Source: Dasyornis broadbenti (taxonomy: Eukaryota; Chordata; Aves; Passeriformes; Dasyornithidae). Taken from it: a stretch of 64,000 bases of DNA. A program made the position numbers and the translations under genes. The DNA lies in assembly GCA_013397935.1 (NCBI GenBank), contig VZRN01011461.1, forward strand, positions 3,829,882 to 3,893,881, given 5' to 3'. Positions 1 through 13,992 of the stretch are shown here, in pieces (positions within the stretch are counted from its first letter, which is position 1; each line of letters begins with the position of its first letter). Below the pieces are notes generated by a model that ran no database searches, was not told where the DNA came from, and saw only the letters and a list, made by a program, of their open reading frames with translations.

Positions 1-90
1 AAAAAAAAAAAAAAGCTGTGATAGAGGCTTTGCAGTGTTCATTTGTGAGTTAATAACTTCAACTTAAGCTATCCTCAAATAAATTCTGTG

Positions 91-140
91 ACAGAGGGGA
101 CAGGGGAAAAAGAAAAAAAAAAAAAAAGAGAATAGAGAGA
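91..140 (+). repeat. Purine-rich, A-rich tract
   Basis: A nearly pure purine stretch containing an uninterrupted run of 15 A (113-127) followed by GA-rich sequence. It may be a decayed retroposon tail or simple low-complexity DNA. No element body was identified beside it. Confidence 0.6.
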
Positions 141-3100
141 CCACAAATATACCCTCCCTTTCAGAAACTACTTAGTGAAGAGAAATACCCAGTGACTGAC
201 TGCATCATTGCTTAGGTTTATGCATCAAAACAAAGCTGTTGCTCCATACCATAATGGAAGGGGAAGGCAAAAAAGCCCCCAAAAAACCCCTTATGATAGA
301 AAAATGATGACATCAGGTCAGCTTTCAGACACATGCTATCTTACATTAAACCATCTTCATTCTCAGTCCCCCATTTCCTTCCAGTTTCTTCACCCCACCC
401 CTTCACAACAGCCACTCACACATCTGCCAAGTGCTTTCTGGTGAGCCAGACTTGAAGATGAGCTTTGCTGAACTATTTATTTCATCTGCAGAAGTTGGTA
501 TTATATGGGGTAATATACTTGTGAAAGATTGGAATATTAATGATTTATCATGTGAAACAGAAGCAGCATATCAAATCTAAAACTGCAAATGATGCCCCAG
601 GAATGCAATTGATTGACAGAATTGTGAAATTAATCCAAACCTAAATATCAGTACATTACTGTTCTAGTAGTACTTCGTTCTTAATTACCAGCTCCCATAG
701 TGTTATTTGATCATCATAACAACTAATAACAGCTGCCCGACTGCAGAACACTGTCACACTACAGCAAAATATTTAAGTATGTAAATCATATCTCCCCTAG
801 AGAGTGAGACAGAAGTGTGGTGTCAAAAGAGGAAATGATAGATTTCTTTTTCTCAGAACACTTGGCACTTCATGTAAAGAATTACAAGGAGAATAACCAT
901 TCAGTGCCAGTAATGGTTCTCCTAGAAAGAACAATCAAAAAGAAATTGTTATGATAGAAAAGTTTCACATTTAAAAACAGCAGATCTGTCCTGATTAAGT
1001 CATCCATTATTTGATGGATTATCTATTAAAGCCATGAGAAAACGGAGAGGAAAAATTATGATTCTCCAACCATTTACCCTTCAAATTCATCTTCCTACTC
1101 CCTTGACAGGGTACAGGAAGGATGTGATTTTAAAAATAAAGCTGCTTGATTATTTTTCCTGCAGACAGAACTGAAGCATGATTTCAACTGCTCTGATGTC
1201 ATTGCTGAATGAAGCGATGCAAAAATCCCTTCTTCTTACCCTTCCTCCAGAATAATGCCTGAGCTTCTGTTTGGCCAAGCTGTGGTGTAGTCTTGGCTTA
1301 AACCAGCCTTGCCAGCTCTTGTATCTGACCACTGAAATCACTGGTCTAAATCTCACAGTGAAGCTTCCTGCTATATTGCTTAAGGCAGACATGTTTTAAT
1401 GAAGTGCTTTGATCCAACTCTGTGAATCTAAAGTGAGTAAGTAATGATAACAGTAGTCTCTTGTGCATAATTCTGATAGAATATTCACACAGCTGTCCTC
1501 TGGACACCAGAATTATTGTGACCTAGTTGGGATATAGGCAAGAAATACAGTAATATGTATTAAGATTGAGACCATATTACTAAAAATTCATAGTTATCCA
1601 ATAAGGCTTTCCTTCAGGCCTCAAATATCCACTTTTCTGAAAGTCTGTTTCTAGCATTACTCACACACATTATGTGCAAAACCAGATGCCCATAAGCATT
1701 TATTTTCTCATGCTCCTGTCACTTCATGCAACAAACATTTGAGCTTAGTAGTAATGCTTGGCAGCAGTTATGTTAATTATGAAGTTATTGATATTGAATT
1801 CTGTATTGGTTTATAATCTCTAGGTTTTTTTTTAACTTGGGTTACATGATTTAAGAATAATTTTGACATAATATTTAGTATTTCAGTTCCCCCCTCTGGC
1901 AGGACTACCTTCATTGAAGGCACTTCAGTGAACCTCTCAAGTCTCAGCTCAGAAGGGGTCAGTTCCTGTTTCAGAAACTCAGACTTTATATGTCATATCT
2001 CGCCACTTGATAACGGTTGTCTGTAGGAAGCAGCCAGGAAACTTATCATCTGGGCACAAGTGTCACAGCTACTGAGCTAAAACAGCAACAACAGTGTGAG
2101 CATTAATAGCCATTTACCGAAATGATGACTAATGGTGAAATGCAATCTCATCAGCCATTGCTACACACTAAAACATTTCTCCAAATTTGTTTGCAGCCTT
2201 GAGTGGCTTGCTACACCGGATGCCAAGTGTTTAGGACACTCCTTGTTTGAAATGAAACCTTTGTCTTTTCAGACTGATCCTTTGTGATAAGCAAGGCAAT
2301 CAGCAAACAATAGAATGTGCTTAGAAAGACTGGTAATAAAGATAAGTGAATTAGGAAGCTTCACGTGGGCTTGTGACAGCTGATCTGCTGTGTATGTAGA
2401 TTCTGCAAGTCTTGATGGTATGCACAGCTCCTCCTGAATTTGCCCTGCAGCAAAATCATGTGTTCTGTGACACAATCACAACAGAATCTACAGTAACTAA
2501 AAATAAACTGCTTCTCTGCAAATTTATGGCTCAATTTAGTCCAGCTCATAAATAACTGTCCAGCACTGGTCAGCAAACACAGGTCCTTATGATTATCACA
2601 TTGTGCATGACCTCATTAATTGTCATTAGAGCCAGCTGTTTCGGTATCTTCAAATACTTCCAATACTTGGGTTTAGCCCCAAATGATTGTTCAGTAAGTC
2701 TCTGGTTCTCTGAGCAGTTTGTTACCCGCATTTGTATATCTGACCCAGCTGCTTTACCACTTCCTTGATAGCTTGCAGCACTCCAGAGTTGCCTCACAAA
2801 TCTATTATAATGAGTTACCACCTCTGTGGCACTGATTCTGTTACTCGTGGATGGTAGGAGAGCTTGGTAATCAGCCACCTTTCCAGTATCTCTGCGTGAC
2901 CAAGTAAGAACATCTGCCCTAAAGCCACGAATGACTCTGCACACCTGTAAGCCACATAGAGCTACCAGCACAATTAACCTTAGGGTTTCTTTAATCAGAT
3001 TTGAGTGACAATACTTTATTTGTCCACTAAATTTTATTAATTAAATCAAATTTAAATCACAGTCTTTTTTATTTTAAACAAAGAATTGTGTTCCAATTAG

Positions 3101-4640
3101 ATTTTAAGTCAGACCAACTTAGTTGAAGCTCTTTGATGTTAGAACTGTATTTTCAATGTAACAGCAAAAACATCACCTTTGTAAATATTTGTTTTACTTT
3201 CTGCATACTTGTTTTTTAGGAACATTTACCATAAATTTTAGAAAAGTAGGCAGTGGGCTGTTTCCAAAGGACTTTTACAAAAGGGAAATTACCTCATTCA
3301 GCAAGCATAATATTTTGACAAATACTGGGGGCTTTAGAGCCTTCCTCATAAAATGGATATTTTTGCATTTGGAAAGGACTTTTCAGTCACTAAAGAAGGC
3401 CATTAGAGTTGTCACTTGCATTCTAACAAGAAAGAACCAAACTACTATACGTCAATAAAGAGTATAGATATCTTAATTTCAAATAAAAATATTGGTACAT
3501 GTTGCTTATGTCTGTAATAAGAAGAGTATTTTTGCTTTCAGTTTTGTAGCAAGAGAATTTCTAAAATTATTTTCTTCTTATTGTTCGCATATAGCAGTTA
3601 TGCTGCTTTGACAGATTTCTCAGAATTACTTCTGATTTGTTCTCAGATGAACATAATTTTAGGTCATTGATTTAAACTTAATTAAATAGAAAACTGTAAA
3701 GAATTTTACTTTTGATAGTTTTACAGCTGGTAGCAAGCGGAGCAAAGAAAATCAAGTATCCTCAAAAGTAAGGGAACCAAGCAAACTCAAGTAACTGCAA
3801 CCGAAAAGTAAGTCGCCAAGAAGAAAGATTGTTTGCATCGAGCTACAAATAACTAAGCAATTTTATCACACACACAAAATATTATGGTCTTCAAGTATTT
3901 CTCAAGGATTCAGACATAGTATGACTTGTCCACAAGATGGCAGGCACTGTATCCAGAAGGGACCGATACAGCAATGTGCTTTAACACAGCGTTAGGGCTC
4001 TTCGTGGGAGTGAAGCAACGTAATTGCATACAACTGTCACTCCTGCAACTCCTACTTTGCACCCCTGTGCCTTATTCCAGCTACAAAGCTCTCTTAAGCA
4101 TGCCTCAGGTCTACCTTCTGGCTTGGGGAAAACATCTGAACCCCCCAAGTACCTGAGAGTAAGAAAGCTGGATGAGGGGACAGCTGATTGGTAGAATTAA
4201 ACATTGGTAGTCTGAGCATCCAGGTTTAGTTTCCTACTTCCTTTACTGAATTGCTCTATAACTGAGCAAGTAATTCCAATTCCACTACACAGGGCTACCA
4301 CTGACAAAATGGGATTGATTGCTGTTACTCAGAGCCCACAAAGGTGACCTCCAGAAAATTACATGGGAAAGCCACATCCACAGTTGCAAGATGAGGTGAA
4401 TCAATAAGAACAGAATATGGAATTTCTTCTCTTGCAAATTATTATTATGGGATTGTATTTTGAGCAAATTTAATGGACAGTCCATTATTTATTAGTATTT
4501 CATGACAAAACAGAAGGGGAAAAAGATCAATTTAAAAATTACCCAGAGATACAGGTAGAAGTTCAACAAATTGTTCATTAAAAATAATAAAACTCAAAAA
4601 ACTCACGCTGCCCCCAATCCTCCCAAACACCTTATATCAC

Positions 4641-4651
4641 ACACACACATA
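4641..4651 (+). repeat. Short (CA)n microsatellite
   Basis: A short dinucleotide CA run in intergenic DNA. A similar short CA-rich run lies near 8620-8632. Neither is long enough to suggest a function. Confidence 0.5.
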
Positions 4652-7600
4652 AAAATTACAATCTGCATTAATTATTCCAGCTCTAAAGTGGGAGATACAT
4701 GTCCATGTAATGTCTCCTCTCCATTTCAAGCACAGATAGATTTACACAGTGTGCAGTGGAAACTCCCATCAAAAAAATCTTTTATTCAGGCACACAAAAT
4801 TCTTTTTGGTATTTCATTGTATTTGAAGTTATACTGCTCCATGAAGTTACTGGTGACTGTTGGCAGCAGTATCAGTGTGCTGCCTATCCTGAGAACTTGA
4901 AAAATTAGATGAAAGTTGGTATAGCAAACTAGGCATTTTATTTTATCTTCTATAAATCAGTAGCTGTGGACCTCTAACTGTATATGATACTATTAACACA
5001 TTTCCCATTCATTTATTTCTGAGTTGGAATACATCTACTTTATTCCAGAATGCCCAAACTATTCAATGTCCAGCCATTCCTGATTAGTTCAGACACTGGG
5101 TTTGGATACCCAGAGGAAAGACACAAATGTCAGCTGCAAGAGCAGCCTGGAAGAGCAATGTTAAATCAGTGTGAAATCAGCATCTAATTTCCCCATGCAG
5201 AGGAATGTGACATACTTATAAATTAAATGTCAGCCTGTCGACATTTTTCAGATTAGTTATGAATGTGAAATATACCCAAGAAAATGGAATTAAAATGGGA
5301 AAATTGGTTAAACTCCTGCTGACACATTTAATTTTTATTCTCAGTGCCCTAAAATGAGCATTCTAAGAAATTACAGCTTATCTTTTTATTATAGTAATGA
5401 ATGAACTTATGGGTTCTGAATGCCTGGCATAGAGCAAAATATCTCATTTATTCCAGTTCAAGCCAATTCCCACAAAACATCTTTTGCAGTGGTATATAAT
5501 GAAGTGTGGATTTAGGTCAGCCTTTATTACAGATTGAATTGTTTGTTGTTCTTGGAGGTAAAGGAATGGGTCCCATTTAATGTGGATGAATTAGTTACTG
5601 TGGAGAAAAGTGAAAATCAATGAAATGTCTTTTAAGCTAAATCAGTGGGAATTGTGTTTCCTTCCCACTATACTTTGTGCCTTCCCCAAGAAAGGGCTCT
5701 GTACATCAGACTGGGATCAGAAATTTGGTTCTACTTGTAGCAGTTTCTACTAGGTCTTATTGTTGCTCCAGATTAAGGGGTTTGGGGGTTTTTTCTGATT
5801 TGATAGCCCGTGTTCAAGAGCTCAGTATATTTGGAATTACTATTTCAGGAATTGCACAAGATACATTCTTTGGGGGTTATCATAAAGAATCTCCAAACAC
5901 TTTGTACACATAGAGTTCATTGACAGACATCTCCAAAAGTGTTTGAGTTCAGGAGGTTTCAGACTCAACTCTCCAGAAGTGCTCAGAGGGACATGACAAA
6001 ATTTTAAAAAATAACTTCAAAGCCCTGAAGAGTTGTCTCTTTTCATACCCATAGCATTCAGCTGATACTTTCAAATATGAAACCAAAACGCTACAGAGAC
6101 ATCTCTTAAACCTCTCAGTTATGTTCCATACAACTATGCGGACTGTATACAGGTAAATACTTTACCTTTTGCAGATGTTTTGTCATAAAATGAAAGGTTT
6201 TTTTCATATGCAGTTTCTGAACATAGGAGTTAGAGACAACTAAGACTCCATGAAACAGTCCAACAAAATATTTGAAAGCAAAAGGAAGAGCTACACTTCC
6301 AAACCCAGTACCCAAGCCTAAATTGCTAAAATAACCTCTTCTAATAACCTATCCACTCTACTAAATGCTTGGTCACCATAGGAAATTATTAGCATGGCTT
6401 TTTCAGTGATGCCCTAACAAAAACAGATGATAGCACCTCACCCAGACGGTAGATGAACGAAATCAATTTAAGTCTTATAGATTTCTTTTTCTTTTCTTTT
6501 TTAATAATCAGGTTGTTTGTATAAGCCCACTACTTAGTTATGGCCTGCAAACATTTTTGATTCTGCCCAAAATAGCTAGGCAGCATGGCATATGATAAAA
6601 TCACAAGGCTGCATTAGTGACTGAGTGTACTTTTTAGATTAGAGAAATTACTTAAGCTTTTCATAAACCAGGTTGAAGATTTTCTGGTGTCAGTTCCCAT
6701 TCACACAACAACCACCATTGTATAGAGTTCTGCTATAAGTACAGGCACTTGTACTTATCTACTAACAAAACTCTGATGAGAATGGCAGGGCTCTGCTTCC
6801 CCTTCTCAATCAGTTCAAGTACCTGCTCTGTCAGAACTCACTGTTCCCTTCTTCTGCTGCAATTAGCACTGACAGTACAGAACTTGCTGCATTGCTCACA
6901 CTGCATCAGCACTTGGACCTCAGGCAATGATCCAGCATGCAGGTAAAATTGTAGTGACTCTTTATTTGACATAAGCCTTAAACATTGGCTTATTTGTTGG
7001 AGACTCTATCTTTGCTACAGTTATTTTTATGCATTATTAGCTGCAGAAGCCATAGCAAATCAGGTAATTGGCTGAAATGGATTTAGACCTGTATTCATCC
7101 CACCTAATTTCAGGCATCTAAGGCATCTGAGCTGTTAATACAGTCACCCAAACTGCACAAAACAGGTGCCCAAAGACAGCAAGTGCTCTGCTTTGTAATT
7201 TATGATTTCCTTTAACACACTCTGTACTTCTATGTTTTGTTTAATAAAGGATGGAAGCTGTACTTTTCCACAGCATTTCCATTATTTGCAGTCAGAACTT
7301 ACTGCATCACTGACTGGCAGGTTTGGAAAGTAGTTGAAATCTGTGCTCCAACAAAACACAGGTGCAAGTGCCCTGAAGGGAGCACACCCAGCCTTAAGAT
7401 CACAGCACAGCCTGCTTCAGGGAAAAAAATCTGAGTGTGTCTGCAAAGAAACAAAGGAAGACAGATGACACTGCCTGTTTCATTCCTGCCAGACTGGAGA
7501 GATGACTTAACCACGGGGCTTGTGTTGTGACTTGGCACTTCTTTAGCACCTCCTCATCCAAGAGAAAAAAGATGCAATTTAAAAACAAGTGATGTTGAAT

Positions 7601-10600
7601 GTGCTGGGCTGGGTGAGCCTGCGTTCTGGTGTACCTTCAATTCTGAGGCCTTGCTCACACAGGAAAACTACAGAGTCTAAACTGCAGTTTAAATTAAAAC
7701 TAAATGAATCATATCCAATCTAGTTAAATCAGTGGAAATCACTTCAAGGGTACTAATTTAATTTCTACAGATTGTCTCACTGCAGCTCAGCTATTGCAGA
7801 TACTCATCGTTAAACATTAAAAGCTGCTTCAGACTCCTAAAAAAATAATTTCAGTGTGATTTGAGTAATTTCAAAATTCTGTTTATTCTAAGCTATAGAA
7901 GTCCATATACCTTCTGGTACTCTAAATGCTCAACAATTACAAGCTGAACAAGTGTAAACAGCTTGTTCCTTGTAATAACTATGTTGCCTTTTCGGCTGGT
8001 AAAAATATGAGGCAGATATGATGCCCAGAATGCCTGGAGAGACTTTGGGAATTGAAGGAAAATTTATTACTATAACGAACTCATTTCCCCTGTTAAGGGA
8101 GTTGCCATTCATCAACTCTTGCATCACATCTGTAGCACTTAACTTCCTTAAGCACCTTTTGATTCTCTAGCAGAAAGAGGGCAGCACAGTAATGTTGGAG
8201 ATCTAGAAGAAATGGCATCACCTTAAAAAACACTTCTGTGAGAGCTTTAAACTCTTCTACTTTATATCCAAAAAGATTCCTAAACCCACAGTGTACTAGT
8301 TTTGTTCCCTACCTGACAATTTATGTCTTCTGTTGCGCCTTAATGGACTCTGATTTAAATGACAAGCTTCATTCATGCTGCAAAGATTCTAATGAGCTAC
8401 ATTCCCAGCTTTCTGAATGAGGAATGAGATTCCTTTCCCAAAGAAAATGCTGGGGAGTGGAGAGGCAGCAGACACATGGCAGCAGTGGCAGAAAGACTGC
8501 ATGGACTGAGGCACTGGCCAGGGAATTGGGAAGGCAGTGGAAGAGGAACATTGTTCCCCTCACAAAAGAGGCCGTTCTAGTGACAGAAGTCTCACAAGTG
8601 AGGGTTAGACATCCCCACACCACACACACACAATGCTCCATTCATTGCTCCGGAAGGAATGAACTGCTGCCACCCAAACACAAAACAAAAATTGGATTCC
8701 CTACAAGAAAAGTTCAGTGTAAGTCAAAGTCTGCATCACTGCACTGTGATAACAAGCCTTGAAGTATGAAAAGGCACATACTTTTTATTTTGCTGATGGA
8801 TTGCAGAAACATTTCACTTCCTACATGAAATGGTAAACAGGACTTTGTTTTCACCCACACACATACATTAATAAAGACTGGTATGTTGTGTTGCCTAAAC
8901 TCCACAGAAAACTGGCCAAATGCTACAAGGAAAGTTAGGATGTGCCAATTTATGATAATATATTTTCTTTGTAGAGTTCTTCTTCAATTGTATAGAATAC
9001 AGCCCTAAAAGAAAAGTTGAGGAATAACATCCCTAGAAATAACAGATGAAGGTTGTCTCATCTTACTGGCTTTTTTACATAGAGCATGGTCTTCCCTTGT
9101 CCATGATCTGTGCCTACATTCCCTGCTTCTATAAAATTGAACATGATGAGTTTAGATACATGGGGATTCTATGAGAGCTGGATTCCAGGTGTCATGAGTT
9201 GAATGTATGTCACGTTCTCTGGAGAAGCCTAATATGCAAACTGAACAAATAAAAGCAATGACTGAACTGGATATTGACTAAGATATTCTGTCTCCTTCTG
9301 TCACACCTTGGCTGGGTAATTCTGAATGTACAAACAGCTAAAAAACAAACAGGCAAGGAATTTATGGAACAGTATTGCACATGATCTCAGAATTCCTTAC
9401 AGCTTTCAAACAGGGACTGTTCCTTAATCTGCTGTGCAATGTGGAAGGAAAGATACTGGAAATAAAATGTGGACATGTTGTAGTATCACTACAGAGAGTG
9501 GATGGGAGGCAGCAACACCTATTGCTACACCTACCCCAGAAAACAAAAGATGCCCTTCACTGTGAATAAGTTGCCATCTTCGTTTTTCTCCCTAATGTTC
9601 TCTAAGTCATTTCCAACACAGTCCATGGACTAGCAACAATAAATCCACTTGGAGCTATTTTAAGGATGGACATTTCTGATTAAAAAAAAAAATTTCATTA
9701 CCACATCATTTATACAAAGAAACACACTAACTCATATCAGCATTAAATTATAGGTTGTGGTAGTATTGTAACTCCTGCTGGAAAATCTGCATTATGCAGT
9801 TCAGTTGCTAATCAGATCTTTAGTTTAATAAAATTGTTTCCATTTAAGGTTAATCACATTTGCAATTTGCTGCTGCCAGAGTTTCTAATTGCTGTTAGTA
9901 AGGGCTTTCAGGACACTGGGAAACTGCACATTCAGTTCTTGATCTGATCCTATTTTGTGCTCCATCATATAATAGATTGCTCAAATAATTATTTTTAAAT
10001 AATTCTGTGACTATTCAGCTGGAGTTCTATCTCACAGGCTATAGGGAGACTGGACGCTCTTTGAATACTGATGCAAGACCAAGACCTCTATTTAGCTGCA
10101 AAAACATTTATGAGAAGTGAATTTCAAAGCAATTGCAGCATGCTGACAATCTGTATGCAATCATTTAAATCACTGAAGTGCCACCACAAGATGCTCAATT
10201 AAGCACTAGTGCCTAAATGTAGAGATTGTGATTGAAAAATTGGAGAAATAGCTTGGAGCTATTTCAAAATTGCAGAAATTTTGAATATATACAAAATCAT
10301 AAAAGTAAATAAATAAACATTAGTCTGTGCAAGAAAGTCACTATGCTGGGAATAGTTGTCTCAAATTGTTTCATTTGGATCTCCACAAAACTGTAGCACA
10401 AGTTTTCCCCTTACACAAGGACTGTGTGATTAATAGAACAAACACAGCTCTCTTCTGATAAGCATACTTTTGAATTCAAAAGTATTTCTTACATCTTGTG
10501 CTTGAAAATGTATGTCAAAAGCAGAAATCAGTCATGGAATGCTGCTAAGAGTTTGCTCAAAATACTAAGCTTCTCTATGCCTTTCTTACTAAAGCGCTGA

Positions 10601-11301
10601 TATTTGATGCACTTTACAGAAAGTAGATGTTCAGCTTTGGATATAATATTAGTCCTGTGTCAACAGCGAAATAATCTTCTACCTGATTTTTCCAATTCAG
10701 CCTTAAATAGTGGTTTATTACAAATGCATAAGTGTAGATGACCAATGCTTTGAAACCACTGAGAATGCTAATATTTCTACAGGATTGCTAGCTCAGGCTA
10801 TTTACTGCTGTCTTGCATACAAATTTCTGAACAGAATTTATTTATGTTACAGTCTTAAACTGTGCTATTAAGACATTGAATGTCCTGTGACTAATTCAAA
10901 ATATTTTTGGTTCCTCATAATTGCAAATGTACAACTTTCTCCCTCTCTCCAAACACTGGAATTAATTTTGCCCTCAGCTGTATCTATTCATTTTCTATAT
11001 ATTATAACTGCAGTTAGACCTGCAAGGGCCTTGTTTTGCTCCACTGAAATCAATACTAAAACAGCAGTTTTTAGTTCAATGACAATGTGCACAAAATTAG
11101 GCCTCAATCTTTGCTACCTATTGAAAAGAGAGACTGGAAAATGGGGTCTTGTAGCTCCTGGCTGCTCTCCATGAAGAGCTCCAGCATGACTGCTCAGGTC
11201 TTCAGCTTGATGCTGTAATGGCAAGAGTATTAGCAAAGAGATGGAATTAGAGACAGCCTACCTCAGAACGCTTTGAAAAAACTAATGAAGTTGTATCCCC
11301 T

Positions 11302-11505
11302 TGTGCTGGTTTAGCTTGGCCCAGTTTTTCTAGTGAAGGGGGGCAGTGGGGCCCACAAAGATGGCTCCTCTGTGAAGGCTTCGAGAAGCTGTTTGCCTAT
11401 TTGAGTGTGTCTTCTCCTGGGGTTCCTTATCTCAACTCATGAGCCCTGGGTGTGGGTGTGTAAATTTGGGGGTACCTGGCATTTGACCAGGGTCAAACCA
11501 CGACA
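11302..11505 (+). mobile_element. Solo-LTR-like element with 5-bp target-site duplication
   Basis: The 204-bp element begins TGTGCTGGTTT and ends AAACCACGACA, so it has TG...CA termini with an imperfect inverted repeat of about 11 bases. It is flanked by the direct repeat CCCCT at 11297-11301 and 11506-11510. TG...CA ends and a 5-bp duplication fit an endogenous-retrovirus solo LTR of ERVL or ERV1 type; the termini match those of a common avian LTR. No retroviral gene lies nearby. At 204 bp it is short, so an internal deletion or a small non-autonomous element are alternatives. Strand is arbitrary. Confidence 0.7.
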
Positions 11506-11591
11506 CCCCTGCACTTTGTTGTTTGACGTGCTTAGATATCATCCTAGCCTTATGTTTGTGGAGTTGTTTTTTTTTTAATTTCTTGCCATGA

Positions 11592-11612
11592 AAGAAGCTT
11601 TAGAAGCTTCTT
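11592..11612. repeat. Inverted repeat, 9-bp arms
   Basis: The perfect arms AAGAAGCTT and AAGCTTCTT are separated by TAG. It lies about 90 bases right of the LTR-like element. It may be chance in AT-rich DNA. Confidence 0.6.
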
Positions 11613-13971
11613 ACTAAGTACAGGTGAAATTGTCAGAGCTTCCCCTCTTTCTCCTTTATTTTGGTTTTACTCTGACAAAGCACTTTCAGTACCTGTCAGG
11701 TGAAAGTCCTCACACACTGAAAACCATCAAAATATGTAGAACGGAATGCTAAAACAATCTTAAAGAGATTAACAAAATCTTGTGAGCACAGACATTATTG
11801 CACTACACCAGCTGCTAGTTTCTCATGCTTTAGAAATTATTTCATTGCAACAAAACTACCTAGGATTCCTTCTCTTAAGGACAAGAGTCAAATCTACAGC
11901 TACAGCCAATATCAGGCTTGCCAACACAAGATACAGCTTTGTGCTGCCTAAAGGAGGCAGCTACCTATGGGACCCATGATCTGTGCAGCAACTCCAGAAT
12001 GTTGATGCAAATACAGGAAGAAGTTACAAACTCAGGAGGCAGAAGATTTTGAAAGTACTGAGAACTAGCATCAGAACTTAGTTTGAGACATGGTGACGGT
12101 ATAGTGCTCATGCCACAGGGGCTAGTGCCAGACAGCAAAAATAGGCAGGATAGAGAATGAAAAAGTACACAATTCTGCTCCTGCCTCAGACAGTCTGTGA
12201 GTGCAACACAAACACGCCAGCCTGGGCTCACAGGGTATTGCAGACTGGAGCTACACACGCTGCCATTTACTGCTTATCTTCAATAAGATTTTGGCAATAG
12301 TTGTTTTAAGGCTTGTTGAGTACAGAAAATCTCTCTCTAAGAGTGGAACAAGGACATTAAAAATGATGAGGAAAAGCACTTACACTTTAAATTAAAAACT
12401 GTTGCAATCAGTTCAAGATATTTAGGAAGAAACGAAGAGAATTGTTTTACCCAGTCTGAAATGCAGTTTTCGATATACAAAGGAAATGTAAGAATTTTAT
12501 TCAAAGGCAAATGCTATTTTTTTTTCTGGCTTTACATTTTTCTCCACAGAGTAGTGGATTAAATGAAAACAGTGAAATATATTCCTCACAATATAAGATG
12601 GCTGAAGTGGCATTGGCTGTAAACAGATGCTGCATAACATGTTTGTACCAGAGGTAATCTTAGTTTTTGGTGGAGATGGAGAAGAGACAGACCCAGAAAA
12701 TGGAAGACTATCCCTCAAGCAGCTGGGCATTTACAGTGTTATATGCAATTACCCCTTGACAATGTGTGCACATGCACTTTATCTGAAGAAGATTCACTCA
12801 GCAGCAGAGCTATTATTTGTAATTACATGTTCAGTGGAGTAGTCCGAAGTATCTAATATAGAGTCATGCAGTGGGATTTGATCCGTTGCATTCCTACAAA
12901 GGTTTATTCATTGAAGTAAAGCAATGCCTAAAAGTTAGTTATTTAAAGCTGTGAGTGTCTTCAAAAGGGAAAGCATATTTTCATATCCTTTGTCCATCTG
13001 TGGGATATCACTATCTGCTTTACATCAGCTGAAATTAGCTACTGCTTGGGAGCCATAAAGAACTACCAATTACTTTTTCTCTCTTGCATTAAATGAGCTG
13101 CGGTTCTTCATATTGGCTCAGAAGTACATTTATATCAATACATCTACTGCAAGATGGTTCATATTTATACTTTATGAACAATAACCTGGCTATGATGGTT
13201 TGGATGTAAAAATGTTTCAAATGTGAAACAAGTTGATACCATCACGTCACCAGCACTTCTCATATCTACTCATCATTTATAAAAGTTTTATATGAAATCT
13301 GAAGTTCAAGATCACAATGCTCTTGAACAGTTAGACTGGAGATGGTACCCTGCTCACTGGTCACTTTGGAAAATCGTTTGCCATGGGCTTTTCAAAACCT
13401 GACTCCTGCAGCACATAGGGACTGACCTGAGCAGTTTGAGCTGAGAATTTCTTAGTTGACTACTTGGAATGTAGAGCTAATGCCATGTGCTTTTTGTGCT
13501 CTGTGTGTGTTTGGGGGAGCCTGGAAGTGTCTTCACACAAACACCTTCCCCTGGTCACTGGGACCAGCAGCCATCATTCTGCATAACCACACACTTGGAC
13601 GTGAAGTCTTCATTGCTTCACCCTGTCTGATCCAAGCATCCAGTTTCTACAGTGTCAATTATAATTCAAATTAAAGAAAGCAAACACCTAATCAAAGCAA
13701 TGAACAGCATTATTTAAGAGAAGAACCTCTTATTACTACACCTCTATTGGTGTAGAGGAAGTGTCCAGAGAAATCCTAAACTCTTAGAAGATTCAGACCA
13801 GAAATAATACCCAGATACTCTAAGACACAGTATATTTTTTTAGACAAGACTTTGCTGCTCGTAAGTTCATACAATAAATTTCTGTCTTTCTGATGATGAT
13901 GTACAGATTGCAAAACAGCTGCTTTTCCTAGGATAAATCTGCTCCCCCTGAAGCCTTTCCCTTTTTAAAAA

Positions 13972-13992
13972 NNNNNNNNNNNNNNNNNNNNN
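13972..13992. other. Assembly gap (21 N)
   Basis: A run of 21 undetermined bases after an A-rich stretch. Nothing can be said about the missing sequence. Confidence 0.98.

Larger units (their letters stand above)
1..11296. other. Intergenic DNA, no gene recognised
   Basis: AT-rich sequence with only short, unsupported open frames on both strands. The longest, 133 codons on the minus strand at 2570-2971, resembles no family I know and has no splice or composition support. No CpG island, LINE 3' end or RNA gene was recognised. It opens with a 14-base A run. By human synteny it should lie between LITAF and SNN; that is inference, since no LITAF coding sequence is visible. Confidence 0.6.

Noticed and set aside
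2570..2971. 133-codon minus-strand open frame
   Set aside because: No recognisable domain, no promoter or splice context, and composition like the surrounding intergenic DNA.
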